Source: UBA7957 sp965224675
GTDB lineage: Bacteria > Pseudomonadota > Gammaproteobacteria > Granulosicoccales > Granulosicoccaceae
NCBI GenBank assembly: GCA_965224675.1
Contig: CBDDAA010000004.1
Span: 62,001 to 126,000 of the forward strand
Direction: 5' to 3'
Length of the DNA: 64,000 bases
The notes beneath the pieces were generated by a model that made no database searches, was not told the DNA's origin, and worked only from the letters and a program-made list of their open reading frames with translations. Within the stretch, counting starts at the first letter, position 1. Each line of letters opens with the position of its first letter. Positions 57,266 to 64,000 of this stretch are shown here, one piece after another. Both the position numbers and the translations under genes were made by a program.

Positions 57266-57765
57266 CCTTCCTTGTCCTCCCAGAGCGCCTGGAACTTTTT
57301 TTGCAATACCAATAAGGCAGCTGCTTCAGCTAATGCCTTCTCCTTACGGTTCAATTCACTTTGCAGGTTTTTGTGGCTTGATTTAAGGTCACGAAGCTCA
57401 GCAAGAGGAGGCGATGAAGAGGAGGCACCTGATTCAAAATCCTCTCGCCATTGTTTTAAATGATGGGAAAAAATACCTTTGTTACGACAATAGGCGTTGA
57501 CTGCCTGTTCATCCATGGAATGTGTCGTCAATAATGCATCGAGTCGTTCGGCAGAGCCCCAGTTTGCGGGACTTTTAGAGGTACTATTGCCTTGTTTTAC
57601 CTTGTTCTTATTTTTTGATGTCATCCAGTTTTTGAGTGTCCAGTGATTCATGTTTAATTCTTCGGCCACCGATATAACAGTACGGGAGCCACGGGAGTAT
57701 GCTTTTTGCAATGCCTGTTGGCGAAAAGCGTCAGTATAATTTGTTTTCATATTCATCAATATCAA
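57262..57765 (-). CDS. IS3-family transposase OrfA
   Basis: This 167-residue protein has an N-terminal helix-turn-helix (FRQQALQKAYSRGSRTVISVAEELNMNHWTLKNWM) and a C-terminal leucine-rich coiled coil (ELRDLKSSHKNLQSELNRKEKALAEAAALLVLQKKF). It binds the element ends. It may start at MILMN or the later methionine of MKTNYTD. Confidence 0.9.
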   Translation of the reverse strand: MILMNMKTNYTDAFRQQALQKAYSRGSRTVISVAEELNMNHWTLKNWMTSKNKNKVKQGNSTSKSPANWGSAERLDALLTTHSMDEQAVNAYCRNKGIFSHHLKQWREDFESGASSSSPPLAELRDLKSSHKNLQSELNRKEKALAEAAALLVLQKKFQALWEDKEG

Positions 57766-57777
57766 CTATTTTCAAGT

Positions 57778-57872
57778 TGTGGGAATCGCTAATTTTCAGT
57801 GCGCCGGTTGTTGGCGCATGTCCAGTCGCCCTACGGGCTCCTTACCATGCGCCAACAACCGGCAATCCCACA
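57778..57872. repeat. Large REP-like palindrome inside the IS3 leader
   Basis: GCCGGTTGTTGGCGCATG (57803-57820) pairs perfectly with its complement at 57846-57863 around a 25-base loop that holds a smaller GCCC-TAC-GGGC hairpin. Outer arms TGTGGGA and TCCCACA extend the structure to 95 bases. It lies between the IS end and orfA. Confidence 0.85.
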
Positions 57873-60237
57873 ATGTTAACCCCCAAACAATAAAGGTTAA
57901 TAATAGAGGCGACAGATATCCTGACAGAGGGGGGTATTGTGCAATCAGTGAGTGCTCATGGTGGCAACACACACTTCAGCTATGACGCAAACAATAACCT
58001 TGAGCAGCAAACGGATGCAGACAATCGAGTCACGCTGCAGGGTTTTGATGCGTTTGACCGGCTGATTGCCTTAACCGATGCCCTGCAGGGGCAGACACAA
58101 TTTGCTTACAACAAACAAGATCTGCCCACACAGGTCACAGACGCTAAAGGACTGACAACCCACTATAGCTACAATGGATTCGGTGATACCACCGTCGCTA
58201 CAAGTCCTGACACCGGTACCACAACCTACACATACGATTCAGCCGGTAATCGAACCACTCAAACCGATGCCCGGGGCGTTACGGTGAATTTCAGTTTTGA
58301 TGCACTCAATCGGGTAAAGACTGCAAGCTATCCAGAGAGCCGTGAAAATATCAGCTACCACTATGATCAGGGCAGTTTTGCTGTCGGCAAGCTAACAAAG
58401 ATAACCGATCAAAGTGGCTCAACCGAATACAGTTACGATGCACGGGGCAATAAAGTGGCTGTCACCTACACCATTGCCGGTCAGCGTTACACAACGACCT
58501 ACCGATACAACAGCGCAGATCGTCTGACTGGAATGACTTACCCCGATGGCTGGGAGATAGATTACAGCTATGATACCAGTGGACGCATCAGTCAGGTGCA
58601 ATCAGCACGTGATGGAAACACCGAAACCCTGGCGACAACCATTCAACGCCTGCCCTTTGGTCCTGTTACCGCCATGACACTTGGCAACGGCATTAACCGC
58701 ACACGCAGCTATGATCTGGACTACCGGGTGCAGAACATTAACGATGGATCGGTTCTGTCAAGAAACTATGGCTACAGTGCGGTCGATAATATCACGGCGA
58801 TCACCAACAGCATTACCCCCGCGCTCAGCCAACTGTTTAGCTACGACAATCTCGATCGGCTCAACTTTGCAACGGGTGATTACGGCGACAAAAGCTACCG
58901 TTATGACAGTGTCGGTAACCGCTTGGCCTTAACCACGGATTCTGGCGCTAACAGCCAGACCCAATCCTATCACTACAATACGGACAGCCATCGACTGGAC
59001 TCGATTACTGGCGAGCGTGGTTTCCAATACGACGCCGCTGGCAATACCACTGACAACGCACTGGCAAGCTTTACCTACAATGACCGCAACCGCATGGCCA
59101 GCAGCACGGTCAACGCCGCGACCACCACCTACCAACACAATGCGCTCGGGCAACGGGTGCGCAAAACCGGCAGTTCGGGTGAGACGCATTTTATCTTTGA
59201 TCTTGACGGCAAACTCATTGCCGAAGCCGAAGGCAGCGGTGTTATAAGCGTTGAATACGCCTATCTTGATGGCGAACCACTGGCGATGTGGCGCGCTGAT
59301 GAGACGCCCACGATACCCGGTGTTATCACACCGATTGCCCCCCTGGGATCGATAACCATCGCTTCCCCCGCTTATCAATGGCAGGCTGTGGGAAATGCAA
59401 ACGATTACCGATTACGGATTTATGATCGGGCCTTGAATAGCTGGGTGCATGATACTACCTATGCGGCAACCGATATTTGCGGCAACGGCACCTGTTCTGT
59501 GACCCCCACAGGGCTAACCCTGAACTTCAGTAAAAACCATGTCTGGCGAGTTCGGGCAAAGAACAGCGTTGGCTGGAATGACTGGACTGATAGTCTTTTC
59601 TTCGATTATGTAGACACGATACCTGGGGTCATAACACCGACCGCACCCCTTGGGAGCATATCAACAGCCACCCCTGCTTATGAATGGCAGGATCTGGGCA
59701 ATGCGAGCGATTACAGATTACGCATTTATGATCGTGCGCTGAACATCTGGGTACATGATGAAACCTATCCAGCAGTGGATATTTGCAGCAACAATATTTG
59801 TTCCGTAACACCAACAGATCTAACCCTGAACTTTAGTAAAAACCATGTGTGGCGACTGCGGGCAAAAAACAGTGCTGGCTGGAATGACTGGTCGGACAGT
59901 CTGTTCTTTGATTATGTGGATTCGATACCGGGTGTCATCACAACCATTGCACCACTGGGAACTATATCAACAGCAACGCCTGCCTATGAATGGCAGGATC
60001 TGGGCAATGCAACTGACTACCGATTGCGGGTTTATGATCGCGCCTTAACAACGTGGGTACACGATGCCACCTACCCGATTGCTGATATCTGCAATGTCGG
60101 AACGTGTTCAGTGACACTTGCAGATCTAACGCTCAATGTCAGTAACAACCATCTGTGGCGCATTCGTGCAAAGAACAGTGCTGGCTGGAATGGATGGTCG
60201 GACTATCAGCGTTTTGATGTGATAGGGGGGCAATAAG

Positions 60238-60819
60238 ATGAGAATTCTTCGATCTTTGATACTAACGTTAGTTACGCTGATTTTTGTCACCGAATCTCAG
60301 GCAGCGATGTACTACTTCCACACGGATCATCTGGGTACACCGCAGGTAGTGACAGATAAAGATCAGACCGTGGTTTGGCAGGGTGAGTACAGTCCGTTCG
60401 GTGAAGTGACAGAAACTACTCGTGCAGTTGAACAGAACTTGAGGTTTCCGGGGCAATATTTTGATGCAGAGACGAAGTTACACTATAACTACTTTAGGGA
60501 CTATGACCCGGAGAGCGGACGATATGTGCAATCTGATCCAATAGGGCTTATAGGTGGTTTAAATACTTATAGCTATGTGGGTAATAATTCATTGATCTAT
60601 GCTGATCCATACGGTTTGTTTGATGTTAAAAAATTCTTTGCAAAAACAGCGGTTACAATGATTGTCAATGCAGCAGTTGGAGCGAAGGTGCTTGGACTTG
60701 GCTCATTAACGCATTCTGGTGGGTTGGGATGTTCAGATTTTACTTCTGATTGTGACGGAGATGGTATTCCAGATAATAAAAGGGCTGAAGATGATAGTGA
60801 TGCTGGACAATGTAAATAA
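60238..60819 (+). CDS. Rhs tip protein 5
   Basis: This 193-residue protein has a diverged signal peptide (MRILRSLILTLVTLIFVTESQA) and core (HTDHLGTPQVVTDKDQTVVW; YDPESGRYVQSDPIGLIGG). The variable end begins after YADPYGLFD: a hydrophobic stretch (KFFAKTAVTMIVNAAVGAKVLGLGSL), then CSDFTSDCDGDGIPDNKRAED, which resembles a TSP3-type calcium-binding repeat, and a final Cys. The same one-base spacing from the shaft stop is kept. Confidence 0.87.
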   Translation: MRILRSLILTLVTLIFVTESQAAMYYFHTDHLGTPQVVTDKDQTVVWQGEYSPFGEVTETTRAVEQNLRFPGQYFDAETKLHYNYFRDYDPESGRYVQSDPIGLIGGLNTYSYVGNNSLIYADPYGLFDVKKFFAKTAVTMIVNAAVGAKVLGLGSLTHSGGLGCSDFTSDCDGDGIPDNKRAEDDSDAGQCK

Positions 60820-60842
60820 ATTAACAGGAATGAATAAAACTA

Positions 60843-61028
60843 ATGAGCGTTGCAGTAATGGTTTCAGTAATAGTAGTGATTTTTCTGGTGTTAATAATTT
60901 GGCAGGTGTTTTCTAAAAGAAATAGTGATAATGAACTTAAAAAAATTGCCAGCGTTACTGCATCACTGATTTTTTGGGGGGTAGTTCTTCTAGCTATAAT
61001 TGCTGCGGTAATGAATGGGCTGAAATAG
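60843..61028 (+). CDS. Small two-helix membrane protein; candidate partner of tip 5
   Basis: This 61-residue protein has membrane segments at about 2-22 and 39-57 with a short charged loop (FSKRNSDNELKK). It follows tip 5 by 23 bases. No family was recognised, but it is in the immunity position. Confidence 0.65.
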   Translation: MSVAVMVSVIVVIFLVLIIWQVFSKRNSDNELKKIASVTASLIFWGVVLLAIIAAVMNGLK

Positions 61029-61138
61029 TTAAGACTTAAAATTAGTCTAAATAGAAGAAAAGGGGTCTACCATGGTTTTATGTTGAAAAGGATTTAAAAG
61101 ATTGTTGCAGTTGACCCTGTGGGTATGGAAGAAAAAAA

Positions 61139-61287
61139 AAGGGGTCAATCCTATTTTACAATATACAAGAGCCTGATGTAACCTCCCATCAGTCAAAACC
61201 GCCAATATTCTATTTAACAAAAAACCGATCCGTTACTCATAAGGTTTAACTATCTTTGTAAATTGTAAAATAGACTCGACCCCTTAT
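61139..61287. mobile_element. MITE-like element, copy 4
   Basis: This copy has the same ends and middle as copies 1-3 (AAGGGGTCAATCCTATTTTA; GCCAATATTC; AAGGTTTAACT; right end complement about AAGGGGTCGAGTC). It lies directly upstream of a transposase fragment ending in another right TIR. Confidence 0.85.
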
Positions 61288-61615
61288 TTTCGCTTACTTT
61301 GCAGGACAGGCCAGCAGGTGAGAGCATTGTAGAGAAAGTATCAGAAATTACCGGCAACAGTCGCAACGAAATTCGACAGAAGCCGATTGGTAAACAACCC
61401 CTGCTACCAGCTCGAGCATTTGCGATGTATGCTTGTCAATATTATGGGAGTATGAGTCTGAAGAACATAGCTGAATTATTTGGATTGAGTCATCCGGGAA
61501 GTTCTTTGTTCTCAATAAACAAAATGAAAAGAGAAATCGCTAACGGAAAATGAAAGTTAGTTGTTCGAAAGTTTGAGAAATCTTTGTATATTGTAAAATA
61601 GGGTTGACCCCTTAT
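61288..61615 (+). pseudogene. REP-associated-type transposase C-terminal fragment
   Basis: The readable part (from about 61299) encodes ESIVEKVSEITGNSRNEIRQ, ARAFAMYACQYYGSMSLKNI and AELFGLSHPGSS, the DnaA-like HTH that follows the Y1 domain in some IS200-like/RAYT proteins. A stop interrupts it after REIANGK, relative to the copy at 53.3-53.5 kb. The right TIR (61583-61615) encodes KSLYIVK in the original frame. The catalytic HUH/Tyr domain is absent from the window. Confidence 0.7.
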
Positions 61616-61709
61616 CTTCTACAGCCTCGTTATGTGTAAAAAAAGATGGCAGCTGAAAGTAAAGAAAAATGTGCAAATCATTAACCATTTACAAAAGAAG
61701 GACTCAACA

Positions 61710-62066
61710 GTGAGCAAATCAAAAATCACAATACCTCTTGAACAATTGGAACGTTATAATAAATTAATCGAATCCAATCCAAAAATTGAGAGAAAAGGCA
61801 AAACAACCCCTTATACGTCATTGAATGGACATATGTTCTCGTTTTTATCGAAAGATGGCAAAATGGGATTAAGACTTCCCGAGGAGAATCGCAAAGGATT
61901 TATCCAGGAATTCAATACTCAATTAATGGAGCAACATGGAAGAATCATGAAGGAATATGTAGAAGTACCAAGTGATTTGTTGAGTGATATAAAAAAATTA
62001 TCGAAATACTTACAGGAGAGTTATAAATACATTTCAACTCTAAAACCCAAACCCACAAAGAAATAA
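61710..62066 (+). CDS. Conserved hypothetical protein
   Basis: Starting at GTG 61710 (AGAAGGA upstream) gives 118 residues: SKITIPLEQLERYNKLIES, a TTPYTSLNGHMFSFLSKDGKMGLRLPEE core, MKEYVEVPSDLL, and a C-terminal YISTLKPKPTKK. The core is reminiscent of the TfoX-N/YjbR fold, and similar full-length proteins occur as stand-alone genes in many bacteria. Function is unknown. It lies outside the last MITE-like end, so it is probably original chromosomal DNA. Confidence 0.7.
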   Translation: MSKSKITIPLEQLERYNKLIESNPKIERKGKTTPYTSLNGHMFSFLSKDGKMGLRLPEENRKGFIQEFNTQLMEQHGRIMKEYVEVPSDLLSDIKKLSKYLQESYKYISTLKPKPTKK

Positions 62067-62239
62067 TGAAATACACATGTTTAACTAAAATCAATTCACC
62101 TGTTAGTCAGGTAGTGGAAAGATAAAAATAATTTTAACTTCAGGAAAACGACTGATGATTTTATCGGAGTTTCCCCTAGGCGCTACGTCAATTCAGGATT
62201 TGTTTAATAATCAGTTGAGGAGGCATTTTATGCTAAAAA

Positions 62240-63343
62240 TCAAAGAAATGGTAATTCGCATAAAATCCCTGAAATAATCTGCTCATCCTTGTGAACTTCA
62301 ACTCTGTCACCTGGTTTCATGTTTTGTGCGACCAGAGCAAAACCGATGTTGCTATTCATTCGGTAAGACCAGACGCCATTGGTCATATCGCCAATTTTCC
62401 TGCTATCATAAAAAATATCGTACCAGGATAAGTGAGGCTCTGTGGGATTATTCCCTTCAAGAATCAACCCCAATTGATGTCGTTTTGGCCCAGTTGATTT
62501 TATGTCGCGTAACGCTTTTACACCAATGACATCATCATCGACATCTAAATCGATGTAGTTACCCAGTCTAACCTCAAACGGATTGGTATCATCATCGGTA
62601 TCAGAACCCCAGGATAACAATCCACTTTCGATGCGCTCACATAAGTTAGGATTGCCGGGGCCGATATCGAAAGCTTGTCCAGATTCGCGAACGATATTCC
62701 ATAATGCACTGCCCTTTGAACCATCCATCAGGTATAACTCAAACCCGCCTTGTTTTGACCAACCGGAACGGGCCAACATCAGCGGAATACCTTCAATTTC
62801 TGCTTTTCGGAACCAGAAGAATTTGAGATCACGAATCCAATCACCAAAGATTGCCGCAATCACCGCTTCTGCTTTCGGGCCTTGCACAGCGAGCGGCGAT
62901 ACGTCTGGTTCAATGATCTTTACGTTTAAACCCCGTTCGGCTGCAATTGCACGTGACCAAAACAGGATATTGGAATCTGCTATTGAAAGCCAATAACGCT
63001 CGTCATCTAGTTTCAATAAAATCGGGTCATTAATAATGGTGCCGTGATGATTGCACAGTGCAATATATTTCCCCTGATTTTCAGCACAACAGGAAAGGTC
63101 TCGCGGTGTTAATATCTGAGCAAGCTTGCCAGCGTCCGGGCCGGAAAATTGAACCTGACGTTGCACCGCGACATCCCATTGCGCAACCCCATTAATCAAG
63201 CGCCAGTATTCTGCTTCCGGATCTCCATACCCTACTGGCATCAGCATTTGATTGTAGGGCATAAAACCTGTCACGCCGTTTGCCACTGTCGCCTCATAGA
63301 ACGGTGATCGGCGAATGCGTATTGTAGGTGCAATCTCGAACAT
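62240..63343 (-). CDS. dmdA: DmdA-like dimethylsulfoniopropionate demethylase (GcvT superfamily)
   Basis: This 367-residue protein belongs to the tetrahydrofolate-dependent GcvT/DmdA family. Segments strongly recall DmdA: RIRRSPFYEATVANGV, WDVAVQRQVQFSGPDAG, LTPRDLS, DVSPLAVQGPKAE, ARSGWSKQGGFELY and NLCERIESGLLSWGSD. DmdA moves a methyl group from DMSP to THF, yielding methylmercaptopropionate. The start follows AGGAGATAACAA. A related aminomethyltransferase acting on another methylated compound remains possible. Confidence 0.78.
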   Translation of the reverse strand: MFEIAPTIRIRRSPFYEATVANGVTGFMPYNQMLMPVGYGDPEAEYWRLINGVAQWDVAVQRQVQFSGPDAGKLAQILTPRDLSCCAENQGKYIALCNHHGTIINDPILLKLDDERYWLSIADSNILFWSRAIAAERGLNVKIIEPDVSPLAVQGPKAEAVIAAIFGDWIRDLKFFWFRKAEIEGIPLMLARSGWSKQGGFELYLMDGSKGSALWNIVRESGQAFDIGPGNPNLCERIESGLLSWGSDTDDDTNPFEVRLGNYIDLDVDDDVIGVKALRDIKSTGPKRHQLGLILEGNNPTEPHLSWYDIFYDSRKIGDMTNGVWSYRMNSNIGFALVAQNMKPGDRVEVHKDEQIISGILCELPFL

Positions 63344-63446
63344 TTGTTATCTCCTGAAAATGCTATGCTGAACTATTCAAAAAAGCCTTTCTGCAGCACA
63401 GACAAAACTGGGCTTTGCAAAACCAAAGTCATGAAGCTCCTTTGTA

Positions 63447-64000
63447 TTAGTGTTCAATACAATCAGGAACCCTTTCGATTACTCTGCGTGCAAAATAATT
63501 AAAACTCGCGCCAACAAAGGGTTTTCCCAACATGAAGTCATGCGCACTCCTTGCCATATCTGGTTTCACACATTTCACATTACCAGCAGCTTTTGCCTTC
63601 AATAGTGTTCTGGCGCCACGCTCCATATAGACAGCAAGAATTGCCGCCTCTTCAATTGTCGCTCCCGCTACAAGATAGCCATGATTGGCGAGCAAGATAG
63701 CGTGTTTGTCTGCAAGTGCTGCAGAAATCAATTTTCCCTCGTCATCGGAAATGGGAAGCCCGGGCCACTCACGCAGCCATGCGATATCCTCATTAAAGAA
63801 TGCAGCATCCATATGGGCGACCTGAAACGGCTCATCAATCATTGAATACGCAGAAACATGCGGTGAATGCGCATGAATAATGCAATTTACATCGGGTCGC
63901 TTGTCATAGATCCACATTTGGAAACGTTGTGCGGGGTTAGAGATTCCTTTTCCTTCTACGGTGTTTAGATCATAATCAACAAGGATCAAATCTTTTTCAT
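63447..64000 (-). CDS. Class II aldolase/adducin family protein, partial
   Basis: The frame is open to the right edge, so the N-terminus is missing. The visible 184 residues include the metal-binding NCIIHAHSPHVSAYS and LLANHGYLVAGATIEEAA of the class II aldolase fold, and GKGISNPAQRFQMWIYDKRP. Family members are fuculose/ribulose phosphate aldolases, decarboxylases or enzymes of unknown substrate. It is upstream of the DmdA-like gene on the same strand with a 103-base gap. Confidence 0.85.
   Translation of the reverse strand, partial: EKDLILVDYDLNTVEGKGISNPAQRFQMWIYDKRPDVNCIIHAHSPHVSAYSMIDEPFQVAHMDAAFFNEDIAWLREWPGLPISDDEGKLISAALADKHAILLANHGYLVAGATIEEAAILAVYMERGARTLLKAKAAGNVKCVKPDMARSAHDFMLGKPFVGASFNYFARRVIERVPDCIEH

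Larger units (their letters stand above)
56159..57933 (-). mobile_element. Complete IS3-family element in shaft copy 3
   Basis: The shaft is interrupted between two copies of GTAT (56155-56158 and 57934-57937), a 4-base target duplication. The ends are inverted repeats: CTGTCAAGCTATCTGTCGCC on the left against CTGTCAGGATATCTGTCGCC (complement of the right end), 17 of 20 matching. The 1,775-base element carries two transposase genes on the minus strand plus a palindrome at 57778-57872 in its leader. Confidence 0.92.
53525..60236 (+). pseudogene. Rhs shaft, copy 3, interrupted by two insertion sequences
   Basis: Three blocks align in order with copy 1: 53525-54010 (to 38875-39360), 55076-56158 (to 39589-40672) and 57934-60236 (to the region from 40669, but with three FN3-like repeats instead of five). 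The signal peptide region is absent; the copy begins directly after a MITE-like end. An IS21 remnant lies between blocks 1 and 2, with loss of about 228 bases of shaft, and a complete IS3-type element lies between blocks 2 and 3. The last block reads open for 765 residues and keeps the ribosome binding site of tip 5. Confidence 0.88.

Noticed and set aside
63344..63446. Riboswitch upstream of the GcvT-superfamily gene
   Set aside because: The gap is only 103 bases and I see neither glycine-riboswitch tandem motifs nor a conserved SAM/THF-riboswitch core.

Overview
The window looks like chromosomal DNA of a gammaproteobacterium, probably marine or methylotroph-like. The evidence is the gene content: bacterial serB, mutM, rpmB-rpmG, folB-folK, uppP, cca and thpR, a GldA/GldF/GldG-type export operon with a DUF4340 partner, an ABC-type glycerol uptake operon, and a protein closely resembling the DMSP demethylase DmdA. 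No rRNA or tRNA gene was recognised, so genus-level placement is not attempted.

Layout. (1) 0.1-1.7 kb: an amino-acid-type ABC ATPase and a HutC-type GntR regulator, on the minus strand and probably continuing off the left edge. (2) 1.8-18.8 kb: ordinary housekeeping genes (serB, mutM, the four-gene Gld-like operon, ribosomal proteins L28/L33, folate genes, a MidA-like methyltransferase, uppP, vanZ-like, cca, a lipoprotein aminopeptidase, thpR, glpK). (3) 18.9-29.1 kb: an accessory island inserted between glpK and the rest of the glycerol genes. It holds four toxin-antitoxin pairs (VapBC, BrnTA, HigBA, RHH/PIN), a tyrosine recombinase and a serine recombinase that are each broken by a frameshift, a LysE exporter with an Ada-type regulator, a truncated GST, two lipoproteins (one fused to a recombinase remnant) and an AraC/GyrI regulator. 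Several modules are bounded by palindromes. (4) 29.1-37.7 kb: a glycerol regulon in the order binding protein, GlpR repressor, two ATPases, two permeases, DUF2160 membrane protein, GlpD. With GlpK at 17.4-18.8 kb this covers uptake, phosphorylation and oxidation of glycerol, and GlpR-like half-sites lie upstream of the operon.

(5) 38.4-61.6 kb: the most unusual region, a split Rhs locus. A large exported YD-repeat shaft ending in tandem 102-residue FN3-like repeats is followed one base later by a separate small gene. This small gene has its own signal peptide and encodes the Rhs-associated core plus a variable C-terminus (the tip). The last codons of the shaft form the ribosome binding site of the tip gene. 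The unit is partly duplicated: three shafts (one frameshifted, one 5'-truncated, one interrupted by an IS21 remnant and a complete IS3-type element), five tip genes with different C-termini, and an orphan tip-like fragment. Most tips are followed by a candidate immunity gene (MORN, Sel1 or small membrane protein). The module junctions coincide with copies of a roughly 150-bp inverted-repeat element (TIR core AAGGGGTCAACC) that also carries the C-terminal end of a REP-associated-type transposase, suggesting that this element drives module shuffling.

(6) 61.7-64.0 kb: a conserved hypothetical protein, the DmdA-like demethylase and a class II aldolase cut by the right edge. Single-base frameshifts occur in four genes (16.6, 20.6, 23.2 and 41.99 kb). 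They may be real decay or assembly errors and should be checked against reads.
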